Both the position numbers and the translations under genes were made by a program. From SG8-30 sp963695085 (lineage in GTDB: Bacteria > Pseudomonadota > Gammaproteobacteria > Steroidobacterales > Steroidobacteraceae), in NCBI GenBank assembly GCA_963695085.1, contig CAVOFV010000001.1:1-64000 (forward strand): DNA of 64,000 nt, in the 5' to 3' direction. The notes under the pieces are model-generated. The model was given only the letters and a program-made list of their open reading frames with translations. It did no database searches and was not told the origin of the DNA. The stretch's first letter is position 1; each line of letters opens with the position of its first letter. Shown here piece after piece: positions 15,909-24,054 of the stretch.

Positions 15909-16496
15909 ATGTCCAATCCCACCCTGCAAATTGCCGCGGCCATCACCGCGCTGCTGGCCATATCGATTGCGGCGATTGCCGGCTATCGCGCATGGCGCCG
16001 TCGCCGGGACCTGGTCAGGCGGCTGCGCCAGATCGAGTCCGTCGCCTACGAGAGCCTGCGGGACGTCATGGTGCCGGACGGGAACGGTGGCGAGTTGCAC
16101 GTGGACTTCCTGTTGCTGACTGCCCGTGGACTGCTCGTGGCCGAACTGCGCGAGGTGCGCGGCACGGTTTTTGCGGGAGAAACGATGGACCAGTGGGTGG
16201 TCATGGACGGCGCACGCCGCCAGACCATGAGCAACCCGCTCGAACCGCTGTACGACCGCATCGCTGCGGTCAAGCAACTCGCGGGCGAGGCGCCGGTCGA
16301 AGGGCGCGTGATATTCGCCGGAGGCGCGACCTTCGCCAAGGGCCGCCCGCCGGGGGTGACCGTGCTGGAATCCCTGCCCGCCGAATTCCCGCGCGCGGAC
16401 CGCGCCGCGGAATCAGCCGCCGCAGCGCCGTGGCGCTCAGCCTGGGAAGGCGTCAGCGCGGCAGCCGTGCCCAGCCCGCTGGCGCGGCACGGCTGA
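15909..16496 (+). CDS. NERD-domain protein with N-terminal membrane anchor
   Basis: 195 residues from ATG 15909; the frame is open upstream but without homology. A transmembrane helix (about 6-27, LQIAAAITALLAISIAAIAGYRAW) is followed by a basic RRRRDLVRRL stretch and then a NERD (nuclease-related) domain. Its features are ELHVDFLLLTARGLLVAELREVRGTVFAG, W about 15 residues later, and a conserved NPLEPLYDRIAAVKQL helix. NERD resembles restriction-type nuclease folds. The catalytic D...ExK pattern appears here as D...E-L-R, so activity is uncertain. A TACAAG hexamer (15845-15850) with TTGTGC 15 bp upstream may be its promoter. Converges on the M20 peptidase gene. Confidence 0.82.
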   Translation: MSNPTLQIAAAITALLAISIAAIAGYRAWRRRRDLVRRLRQIESVAYESLRDVMVPDGNGGELHVDFLLLTARGLLVAELREVRGTVFAGETMDQWVVMDGARRQTMSNPLEPLYDRIAAVKQLAGEAPVEGRVIFAGGATFAKGRPPGVTVLESLPAEFPRADRAAESAAAAPWRSAWEGVSAAAVPSPLARHG

Positions 16497-16517
16497 TCGT
16501 CGCCTGGCCAGCGCCCG

Positions 16518-17942
16518 TCAGGCCGCCTTGCTTTGCTGCTTGCTGGCGCGATGGTCGGCCAGGATCGCGGCCACGCACAGCGTGAGCTTGCGCACGCAGT
16601 CCAGGTGCAGGAACTCGTTCGGTCCGTGCGCGTTGGCGTTCGGCCCCAGCACCCCGGTGACCAGGAACTGCGTGCCCGGGAAGCGCTCGCCCAGCATGCC
16701 GATGAACGGGATGCTGCCGCCTGTGCCCTTGTACACCACGTCGCGGCCGAAGGCACCGCGCGAGGCCCGCAGCATCGACTCGGCCAGCCACGGTTGCAGC
16801 GTCGGCGCATTCCAGCCGCCCAGCGACGAGGAAACGTCGAACGATACTTTCGCGCCGTACGGCGGGTCCGCCTCGAGCACCTTCTTGACGGCCGCCGCGG
16901 CTGCTGCCGGATCGGTCGTGGGCGGCAGACGCAGCGAAAGCTTCACGTCCACGCTGGGCAGCAGCACGTTGCCGGCGTCCTTGAGGGCCGGCAGCCCTTC
17001 GGCGCCGGTCACCGTCAGAGATGGCCGCCAGGTGTTGTTCAGCAGCAGTTCGAACGGCTCGTTCGTGACGGGTTGCGCGCCCGTGATGAACGGCATCTTG
17101 TTGAACGTCGTGTCTCCCAGCATGTCGGCGGCCGCGCGGGCCTGCACCTGCCGCTGCTTCGGCACGGGGGCATGCAGCGCGTCGACCAGCAGGTCGCCGG
17201 TCGTCTCGTTCTCGATGCGACTCAGCAGCGAGCGCAGGATGCGGAACGTGGACGGCGCGACGCCGGTTCCCGAGCCGGAGTGCACGCCCTCCCGCAGCAC
17301 CTGCACGGAAAGCGTGCCGACCAGGTTGCCGCGCAGCGAAGTCGTGCACCACAACTCGTCGTAGCTGCCGCACTCGGCGTCGAGGCAGATCACGAGGTCC
17401 GGCGTGCCGATGCGGTCCTTGAGCAGTTCGACGTAGTGCGGCAGGTCGGCGCTGCCGCTCTCCTCGCAGCCCTCGATGAGTACCACGCAGCGCGCGTGCT
17501 CGACACCCTGCTCCTGCAGGGCACGGACGGCAGCCAGCGACGAGAACACCGCGTAGCCGTCGTCCGCGCCGCCACGGCCATACAGGCGGCCGTCACGGAT
17601 CACCGGCTCCCAGGGCCCCAGGCCTTCCGACCAGCCCGTGAACTCGGGCTGCTTGTCCAGGTGGCCATACAGCAGCACGGTGCCGGACGTGCCGTCGATC
17701 TCGCACAGGATCAGCGGCGTGCGGCCAGGTTCCCGCACGATTTCGACCTTCATGCCCTTGATCGGCTGCTTGCGGCACCAGTCCGCCAGCAGCTTCGCGG
17801 CCCGGTCCATGTGACCGTGCTTCTCCCAGTCGGCGTCAAATCCCGGCGACTTGTTGGGAATGCGGATGTATTCCTCGAGACAGGGGATGATGGACTCGTC
17901 CCAGAGACCGTTGATCAGGGTGCGGGCGCGTTCGACTTCCAT
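16518..17942 (-). CDS. M20 family metallopeptidase (di/tripeptidase-like)
   Basis: Zinc-dependent dipeptidase-type hydrolase of the M20/M28 clan, closest in pattern to the carnosinase-like CNDP group. 474 residues from ATG 17942, which has AGGAA six bases upstream; another ATG two codons earlier (17948) is possible. Metal ligands in order: H94 in YGHLDKQP, D127 in GRGGADDGY (bridging), catalytic E160 plus E161 in EGCEESGS, D188 in CLDAEC, and a late His in NAHGPNEFL. A dimerisation domain is inserted at about 200-360. No signal peptide, so cytoplasmic. Substrate cannot be read from sequence. It sits 48 bp downstream of tatD on the same strand. Confidence 0.9.
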   Translation of the reverse strand: MEVERARTLINGLWDESIIPCLEEYIRIPNKSPGFDADWEKHGHMDRAAKLLADWCRKQPIKGMKVEIVREPGRTPLILCEIDGTSGTVLLYGHLDKQPEFTGWSEGLGPWEPVIRDGRLYGRGGADDGYAVFSSLAAVRALQEQGVEHARCVVLIEGCEESGSADLPHYVELLKDRIGTPDLVICLDAECGSYDELWCTTSLRGNLVGTLSVQVLREGVHSGSGTGVAPSTFRILRSLLSRIENETTGDLLVDALHAPVPKQRQVQARAAADMLGDTTFNKMPFITGAQPVTNEPFELLLNNTWRPSLTVTGAEGLPALKDAGNVLLPSVDVKLSLRLPPTTDPAAAAAAVKKVLEADPPYGAKVSFDVSSSLGGWNAPTLQPWLAESMLRASRGAFGRDVVYKGTGGSIPFIGMLGERFPGTQFLVTGVLGPNANAHGPNEFLHLDCVRKLTLCVAAILADHRASKQQSKAA

Positions 17943-17990
17943 GGGCATTTCCTGGGCTGAATACTGGATTGGCTGTAGCTGATGCTGATT

Positions 17991-18833
17991 CTAACCGACC
18001 ACCCCGGGCGGCTCCGGCTGGAGGCCGGGCGGGCGTGGCGGCAGTCCGAAGAAGTACCGCGCATTGCCGGACGTCACGGCTGCTATGTCGGCCGGCGAGT
18101 CGCCACGCGAAGCGCAAAGAACATTAAAAATATGTCGTAAGTACATGGATTCATTGCGTCTTTGGCTTGGTTTTGGTTGCAGATCGCGGGGCAGCAGATA
18201 GGGTCCATCCGTTTCCAGCATCAGTTGCCCCAACGGGATCATCGCAGCCAGCCGCAGCACGTCCGCACCGCGCCGCTCATCGCAGATCCAGCCGGTGATG
18301 CCGACGTACAGGCCCCGCTCCAGGTAGGCGGCCAGTTCGTCACCGTTGCCGGTGAAGCAGTGCACGACCGCCCGTCGCAGCCGCGGCAGGTGCTCCGCCA
18401 GGATCGCCATGAAATCGGCGTGCGCGTCACGCTGGTGCAGGAAGACAGGCTTGCCGGCCGTCACGGCGAGCTCGAGCTGCCGTGCGAACGTGCGCCGCTG
18501 GTCGGCACGAGGGGAGAAGTCGCGAAAGTAGTCGAGGCCGCATTCACCCGCCGAGGCCACCATCGGGTCGGCAAGCAGCTCCTCCAGCTGCGCGCACTCG
18601 GCGGCGCCGAATTCGTGGGCGTGATGCGGGTGTATCCCGGCCGTGGCGCGCATCAGGTCCGGCCATAGTCGGCACAAGCCGATGGCGCGGGTCGTGCTCT
18701 CGATGGAACTGCCCGTGACGACCATGCCGGTGATTCCGGCATCCAGCGCGCGCGCAACGACCTCGGCACGGTCGCGGTCATAGCTGCCGTGGGCCAGATT
18801 GATGCCGATGTCGACCAGGCCGGGCTGCTGCAT
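17991..18833 (-). CDS. tatD: TatD-family 3'-5' DNA exonuclease / metal-dependent hydrolase
   Basis: TIM-barrel nuclease of the TatD family, implicated in DNA repair and degradation. 280 residues from ATG 18833; a long upstream extension of the frame is not homologous. The start LVDIGINLAHGSYDRDR matches classical TatD rather than the YcfH/YjjV paralogues. Further motifs: VTGSSIESTTRAI, GIHPHHAHEF (metal His), AGECGLDYFRDFSP (metal Glu), KPVFLHQRDAH, VVHCFTGNGDEL and the final ETDGPYLLPRDL (metal Asp). A TATAGG hexamer 13 nt before the ATG may be its -10. It is not next to tatABC here. Confidence 0.92.
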   Translation of the reverse strand: MQQPGLVDIGINLAHGSYDRDRAEVVARALDAGITGMVVTGSSIESTTRAIGLCRLWPDLMRATAGIHPHHAHEFGAAECAQLEELLADPMVASAGECGLDYFRDFSPRADQRRTFARQLELAVTAGKPVFLHQRDAHADFMAILAEHLPRLRRAVVHCFTGNGDELAAYLERGLYVGITGWICDERRGADVLRLAAMIPLGQLMLETDGPYLLPRDLQPKPSQRRNESMYLRHIFNVLCASRGDSPADIAAVTSGNARYFFGLPPRPPGLQPEPPGVVG

Positions 18834-18961
18834 GGCGGTTGGGGACCCTATACTGTGACCGCGCAATGCCGGTGCGCGGCGGCCAGTCGCGCGTGGCGGG
18901 CGCATTCTAGAGGAACCGCACGGCGCCGGCCACGCGCCGCGCCGGTGGTGCAGGGTGAAGC

Positions 18962-20194
18962 ATGACTTTCGACGACAAGGCGCTCGCAGCGCTGCGCAAG
19001 ACAACCGACCCGCGGGAGGTCGACTACGAAACCCGCTCGGCGCGACGGCGCAAGCTGTGGCTGCTGGCTGCTGCGGCCGCGATTGCGCTGTTGCTGGCGT
19101 GGCTCGCGGCCGGACTGCTGCGCCCGACCGACGTCGAGGTGGCGAACGCCGAGCCGGCCGAGGCGCCTGGCACCAGCACCGTGCTGAGCGCGTCCGGCTA
19201 CGTCGTGGCACGCCGGCTGGCGACGGTGTCGTCGAAGGTCACCGGACAGGTCGAGTCAGTCCTGTTCGAGGAGGGCGCGCGGGTCGACGAAGGCCAGGTG
19301 CTGGCGAGACTGGACGCGGCCGCGGCACGCGCCGCCTTGCGCGTGACCGAACGGCAGCGGGACGCCGCGCGCAGGCAGCTCGCAGAAGTGGAAGTGAGGC
19401 TGGCCGAGGCCCTGCGTGAGCGTGATCGGGCGCGTACGCTGAAGGCAGACAACCTCGTGAGCCAGAGCGCGGTGGACGCAGCCGAGGCCGAGGCCGCGGC
19501 ACTGGCTGCGCGACTCGACTCGGTGCGCGCGGAACTGGCGGTCGCCGAGGCCGGCGTGCGCGTGCGTGCTCAGGACCTGGACGACCTGGTCATTCGCGCA
19601 CCCTTTGCGGGCGTGATCATCTCCAAGGACGCACAGCCGGGCGAGATGGTCTCACCGATCTCGGCGGGGGGTGGCTTCACGCGCACCGGCATCGCAACGC
19701 TGGTCGACATGGATTCCCGCGAGATCGAGGTCGACGTCAACGAGGCCTATATCAAACGCGTACACGACGGGCAGCGGGCCGAAGCCGCGCTCGATGCCTA
19801 TCCGGACTGGCGGATCCCGTGCCGCGTGATTGCCATCGTGCCGACGGCCGACCGGCAGAAGGCGACGGTCCGGGTCCGCATCGGCATCGACGAACTGGAC
19901 CCGAGGATCCTGCCGGACATGGGCAGCAAGGTGCGCTTCTTCGGCGAGCAGGACGCCGCAGGGACGCCGGCGCTGGCGCGGATCCTGGCATCGGCCATCG
20001 TAGAGACCGAAGACGGGTCCTATGCGTGGGTGGTCACGGACGGGCGGGCGCAGCGCCGCAGCGTGTCGGCCGGCGCCGAGCGCGATGGGCTGCGCGACGT
20101 GCTGAGCGGCGTGCAGCCCGGCGAGCCGGTGATCGTCAGGCCGCCGGCCGGGCTCGACGATGGCGTCCGCGTGCGCGTCAAGCCCGGCGCCTGA
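18962..20194 (+). CDS. ABC-exporter periplasmic adaptor (HlyD/MacA-type membrane fusion protein)
   Basis: 410 residues. Cytoplasmic N terminus, one transmembrane anchor (about 31-52, LWLLAAAAAIALLLAWLAAGLL), then the adaptor layout. The first half of a lipoyl-like barrel is TGQVESVLFEEGARVDEGQVLARLD. An alpha-helical hairpin of about 90 residues is rich in Ala/Arg/Glu. The second lipoyl half is DLVIRAPFAGVIISKDAQPGEMV, and the beta-barrel and membrane-proximal domains follow. Overlaps the downstream ATPase gene (TGATG), so it forms one operon with the ATPase and two permeases. Substrate unknown; MacAB-like systems export peptides, lipids or antibiotics. Confidence 0.88.
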   Translation: MTFDDKALAALRKTTDPREVDYETRSARRRKLWLLAAAAAIALLLAWLAAGLLRPTDVEVANAEPAEAPGTSTVLSASGYVVARRLATVSSKVTGQVESVLFEEGARVDEGQVLARLDAAAARAALRVTERQRDAARRQLAEVEVRLAEALRERDRARTLKADNLVSQSAVDAAEAEAAALAARLDSVRAELAVAEAGVRVRAQDLDDLVIRAPFAGVIISKDAQPGEMVSPISAGGGFTRTGIATLVDMDSREIEVDVNEAYIKRVHDGQRAEAALDAYPDWRIPCRVIAIVPTADRQKATVRVRIGIDELDPRILPDMGSKVRFFGEQDAAGTPALARILASAIVETEDGSYAWVVTDGRAQRRSVSAGAERDGLRDVLSGVQPGEPVIVRPPAGLDDGVRVRVKPGA

Positions 20195-20892
20195 TGGCTG
20201 CGGCTGCCGTGGACGCGCCCCTCGTACGGATCCGCGACCTCTACAAGCAATTCCGGCGCGGACCCGAAGTCGTACACGTGCTCGAGGGCCTGTCGCTGGA
20301 CATCGCGCCGGGTGAATTCGTGGCCCTCATGGGTCCCTCCGGGTCCGGCAAGTCGACACTGCTGAACCTGCTGGGCGGGCTGGACCGGCCGACCTCGGGG
20401 ACCTTGCAGGTCATGGGGCTGGAGCTGGGCCAGCTGTCGGACAACGCGCTGGCGCGATGGCGGGCCGACAACGTCGGCTTCATCTTCCAGATGTACAACC
20501 TGCTGCCGGTCCTGACCGCGGAGCGCAACGTCGAGTTGCCGCTGCTGCTGACCGAGCTGCCGGCGGCCGAGCGCCGGCGCCGCGCGCGGGCGGCGTTGAG
20601 CCTGGTCGGTCTCGAAGACCGCGGGCGGCATCGCCCGGGACAGCTGTCCGGAGGGCAGGAGCAGCGCGTCGGGATTGCGCGCGCGATCGTGACCGATCCG
20701 GGCCTGCTGCTGTGCGACGAGCCCACCGGCGATCTCGATCGCAAGTCGGGCGACGAAGTTCTCGACCTGCTCGCGGCCCTGAACCAGCAGGGCAAGACCG
20801 TGGTGATGGTCACGCATGACCCGCATGCCGCCGAACGCGCGAAGCGGCTGCTGCGGCTCGAAGACGGCCGCGTCGCAGGCCCCCAGCCATGA
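20194..20892 (+). CDS. ABC transporter ATP-binding protein, MacB/LolD type
   Basis: 232 residues from ATG 20194, which overlaps the adaptor stop. Walker A GPSGSGKST, Q-loop FIFQMYNLLPVLTAERNVELPL (the QxxNLLP pattern is typical of LolD/MacB/FtsE-class ATPases), signature LSGGQEQRVGIARA, Walker B LLLCDEPTGDLD, and switch His in VMVTHD. No permease domain is fused, unlike E. coli MacB; the permeases are the next two genes. Overlaps the first permease by four bases. Confidence 0.93.
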   Translation: MAAAAVDAPLVRIRDLYKQFRRGPEVVHVLEGLSLDIAPGEFVALMGPSGSGKSTLLNLLGGLDRPTSGTLQVMGLELGQLSDNALARWRADNVGFIFQMYNLLPVLTAERNVELPLLLTELPAAERRRRARAALSLVGLEDRGRHRPGQLSGGQEQRVGIARAIVTDPGLLLCDEPTGDLDRKSGDEVLDLLAALNQQGKTVVMVTHDPHAAERAKRLLRLEDGRVAGPQP

Positions 20893-22052
20893 TCTTCCGC
20901 TTCGTTCCGCTGTTGTGGTCAAATCTGCGCCGGCGCCCCCTGCGCACGGTATTCACGCTCGGTTCGATCGTCATCGCGTTCCTGATGTTCGGGCTGCTGG
21001 GCGCGCTCGGCAACGCCTTCTCCGCCGGCGTCGAGATCGCCGGCCAGGACCGCTTGCTGGTGATCCACAAGGTGTCCCTGATCCAGCCGCTGCCGGAGAG
21101 CTACCGGGCGCGCATCCGGCGCATCGACGGCGTGGCCGCGGTCAGCTCGGCGACGTGGTTCGGGGGCGTGTACCAGGACGACCGCAACCAGTTGCCGACG
21201 TTTCCGGTGGACGATGCCGTCTATCTCGACATCTATCCCGAGTACGTGATCACGGCGGCGGGACGCGAGCGCTGGCTGGCAGACCGGCGCGGAGCCATCG
21301 TCGGGCGGCCGTTTGCGACCGAGTACGGCTGGAAGGTCGGCGACACGGTGCCTTTGCGCTCCAACATCTGGCGCCAGGCCGACGGCTCGGACACCTGGGA
21401 AATCAACATCAGCGCGATCTACGACGTGCCGGCGACCGGCGGCGACCCGCGCAACATCCTGCTGCACTACACCTATTTCGACGAGACGCGCGGCCGCGGC
21501 AAGGGGCTGGTGCACTGGTACATCGTCCAGGTGTCCGACCCCGCGCGGGCCGCCCAGGTTGCGCGTGACATCGACGAGCAGTTCGCGAACTCGCCGTACG
21601 AGACCGAGACCTCGACCGAAAAGGCCTTCGCACAAGGCTTCGTCAACCAGATTGGCGACATTGGAGCGATCCTGCGAGGCGTCGTGGCGGCGGTGTTCTT
21701 CACTATGCTGGTGGTGACCGCCAACACGATGGCGCAGTCGGTCCGCGAACGCACGGCCGAGCTTGGCGTCCTGAAGACGCTGGGCTTTACGGGCCGTACG
21801 GTGACGCTGCTGGTGCTTGCGGAATCCCTGTCACTGACAGCCGTCGGGGCCGTGATCGGCATGGTGTTCGCGAGGCTTGCCGTCGACGCGCTGGGAAGCG
21901 CGGTCCGGCAGTACCTGCCGATCTGGGAAGTGCCACCGGAGGCCTGGCTGCAGGCGGGCGCGATGATCCTGGTGACCGGCTTGCTGGCTGGCGCGGCGCC
22001 GGCCTGGCGGGCGCTGCGCCTGCCCATCGTGCAAGCGCTGCGACAGGGTTAG
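20889..22052 (+). CDS. ABC transporter permease, FtsX/MacB family (first of two)
   Basis: 387 residues with the four-helix MacB/FtsX layout. An N-terminal helix (TVFTLGSIVIAFLMFGLLGAL, about 20-45) precedes a large periplasmic MacB core-like domain (about 50-250). Three C-terminal helices follow around IGDIGAILRGVVAAVFFTMLVVTANTM, VTLLVLAESLSLTAVGAVIGMVF and WLQAGAMILVTGLLAGAAPAW. The cytoplasmic coupling segment RERTAELGVLKTLGFTG contacts the ATPase. Starts inside the ATPase stop (ATGA). Likely a heterodimer partner of the next gene. Confidence 0.9.
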   Translation: MIFRFVPLLWSNLRRRPLRTVFTLGSIVIAFLMFGLLGALGNAFSAGVEIAGQDRLLVIHKVSLIQPLPESYRARIRRIDGVAAVSSATWFGGVYQDDRNQLPTFPVDDAVYLDIYPEYVITAAGRERWLADRRGAIVGRPFATEYGWKVGDTVPLRSNIWRQADGSDTWEINISAIYDVPATGGDPRNILLHYTYFDETRGRGKGLVHWYIVQVSDPARAAQVARDIDEQFANSPYETETSTEKAFAQGFVNQIGDIGAILRGVVAAVFFTMLVVTANTMAQSVRERTAELGVLKTLGFTGRTVTLLVLAESLSLTAVGAVIGMVFARLAVDALGSAVRQYLPIWEVPPEAWLQAGAMILVTGLLAGAAPAWRALRLPIVQALRQG

Positions 22053-22056
22053 GTGA

Positions 22057-23253
22057 ATGAGGTCTGCGGCGACAATCCGGCAGATGCTGGCGGTCACGCG
22101 GCTCAACCTGGCGAGCCTACCCGGCCGCCTCGGAGCGGCCACGGTGGCCGTGGTCGGCATCGGCGGCGTGGTGGCGGTGCTGGTCGCGGTGCTGTCCATC
22201 AGCGAAGGCTTCCGCGCGGCGATGGAACTGTCCGGCCGCGACGACATGGGCATCGTGCTGCGCGGCGGTTCCAGCGACGAGCTGTCGAGCGGGCTCGCGC
22301 TCGACGCGGTGCGCCACGTGCTCGACGCGCCGGGCATCATGCGTGACCGGGAAGGGCCGCTGGCGTCGCCGGAGCTGTACGTCGTCGTGGACGTGCCGAT
22401 GCGTGGCACGGCCACCAAGGCCAACGTGCCATTCCGGGGGGTCGGCCCGGCCGCGTTCCGGATTCGCGGCGCATTCCGCATCCTGGAAGGTCGGCCATTC
22501 GTACGCGGCCTGAACGAGGTGATCGTGGGGCAGGGCGCCGCGAGTCAGTTTGCGGGTCTGCGGGTCGGCGACCTCGTCGCATTCGGGCGAACGCCCTGGA
22601 CGGTGACCGGGATCTTCACGGACGGCGGCAGCGTCAGCGAATCGGAGATATGGACCGACTCCGCCGTGCTGCAGGGCGCCTATAACCGCGGCACGTCGTT
22701 CCAGTCGGTGCGTGTGCGGCTGCCAGGGCCGGGGCAGACGGCAGCCATCGAGCACCATCTTGGAGCCGATCCGCGCTTCAACATGACGATCCGCACCGAG
22801 CGCGAATTCCTCAAGGGGCAGTCCAGCGTGCTGATCGCGATCGTGCAGACGCTGGGCGTGATGATCGCGGCATTGATGGGCATGGGCGCCGTGTTCGCGG
22901 CGCTGAACACGATGTATGCGGCGGTCGCCGCGCGCACCCGCGAGATCGCGACGCTACGGGCACTGGGGTTCGGCGCCGCGCCGGTGGTGGCGTCGGTGCT
23001 CGCCGAGGCCCTGCTGCTGGGTTTGTTCGGGGGGCTGCTCGGCGCGCTGCTGGCCTATCTCGCGTTCAACGGGTTCCAGGCCTCGACACTCAACTTCCAG
23101 AGCTTCAGTCAGGTGACCTTCGCCTTCAGGGTGACGCCGGCGTTGATGGCGGCCGGCGTCGCGTACGCGCTGCTGCTGAGCCTGGTCGGCGGCCTGCTGC
23201 CGGGCATTCGCGCAGCGCGCATGCCGGTCACGCTGGCCTTGCGGGAACTCTAG
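22057..23253 (+). CDS. ABC transporter permease, FtsX/MacB family (second)
   Basis: 398 residues, same topology as the preceding permease: one N-terminal transmembrane helix (AATVAVVGIGGVVAVLVAVLSI), a periplasmic domain of about 220 residues, and three C-terminal helices. The coupling segment is ARTREIATLRALGFG. The two permeases are clearly paralogous but diverged, supporting a heterodimeric exporter. Gap to the first permease is 4 bp. Confidence 0.9.
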   Translation: MRSAATIRQMLAVTRLNLASLPGRLGAATVAVVGIGGVVAVLVAVLSISEGFRAAMELSGRDDMGIVLRGGSSDELSSGLALDAVRHVLDAPGIMRDREGPLASPELYVVVDVPMRGTATKANVPFRGVGPAAFRIRGAFRILEGRPFVRGLNEVIVGQGAASQFAGLRVGDLVAFGRTPWTVTGIFTDGGSVSESEIWTDSAVLQGAYNRGTSFQSVRVRLPGPGQTAAIEHHLGADPRFNMTIRTEREFLKGQSSVLIAIVQTLGVMIAALMGMGAVFAALNTMYAAVAARTREIATLRALGFGAAPVVASVLAEALLLGLFGGLLGALLAYLAFNGFQASTLNFQSFSQVTFAFRVTPALMAAGVAYALLLSLVGGLLPGIRAARMPVTLALREL

Positions 23254-23267
23254 GCTTCGCGCCCGGC

Positions 23268-23990
23268 GTGCTGGCCGCAAACGAACTGCGCTGGCTGCCG
23301 CTCGCGCCGCTGCTGCTGGTGCAGGGGCTGTACGTACGGCTGGTCACAGAGCGATTGGCCCCGGCCGGCGACCGCCGCGGCTGCGTCGGCTCGGGTGCGC
23401 GCGCCATCAGGCTGGTCGGCGTCGGCGACTCGATCATTGCGGGCGTCGGCGTGCAACGTGCGGCCGATGGCCTGCTCGGCCAGCTGGCCGCGCGGCTCGC
23501 GGATCGGGAGAACGCAACGGTCGAGTGGTTGGCGGTCGGCCAGTCGGGCGCCACCATCGAGGTCGTTCTCGGGACGATGCTGGAAGCGGTCATCCAGGAG
23601 GCGCCAGCGCTGGTGCTCATCTCGGCCGGCGTCAACGACGCGGTGGCGGGTACGGCCCCCGCCAGTTTCAAACGGCGTCTGCGCAGTGTCGTGGACAGGC
23701 TGGCCGGCAACGCCAGCCGCGCCGTGGTCTTTGCCGGCATCCCGCCGCTGTCGAGTTTCCCGGCGTTGCCACGGCCGCTGGCAACGCTGTTGGCCAGGCG
23801 CGGCGCAGCGCTGTCGGCGGCGGCGGCCGAGCTCGCTGGCTACCGGGGACTGAAGGTCGTCAGGTTTCCCTCGACGCTGGACCGAGCGGAGTTCGCGCGC
23901 GACGGATTTCACCCGGGACCACGGGCCTGCGCGGGCTGGGCGCGCCGGGTCAGCGAGGAGCTGACTGCGGAACCGGGGACGATGAGGTGA
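23268..23990 (+). CDS. SGNH/GDSL-family esterase or lipase
   Basis: 240 residues from GTG 23268, 14 bp after the second permease. SGNH blocks are visible: block I VGDSIIAG (nucleophile S55), Gly in SGATIE, Asn in ISAGVNDAV, and block V DGFHPG supplying Asp and His. Residues 8-30 are hydrophobic (LRWLPLAPLLLVQGLYV) and may anchor the protein in the membrane with the catalytic domain in the periplasm. E. coli keeps the related TesA esterase next to the ybbAP ABC transporter, so a functional link between this hydrolase and the exporter is plausible but unproven. Confidence 0.85.
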   Translation: MLAANELRWLPLAPLLLVQGLYVRLVTERLAPAGDRRGCVGSGARAIRLVGVGDSIIAGVGVQRAADGLLGQLAARLADRENATVEWLAVGQSGATIEVVLGTMLEAVIQEAPALVLISAGVNDAVAGTAPASFKRRLRSVVDRLAGNASRAVVFAGIPPLSSFPALPRPLATLLARRGAALSAAAAELAGYRGLKVVRFPSTLDRAEFARDGFHPGPRACAGWARRVSEELTAEPGTMR

Positions 23991-24054
23991 CGCTGGCCGC
24001 TGCAACGGACCGATGCGCGAAACGGCGCAGCGCCCCGCTGTTATCATCGCGCCC

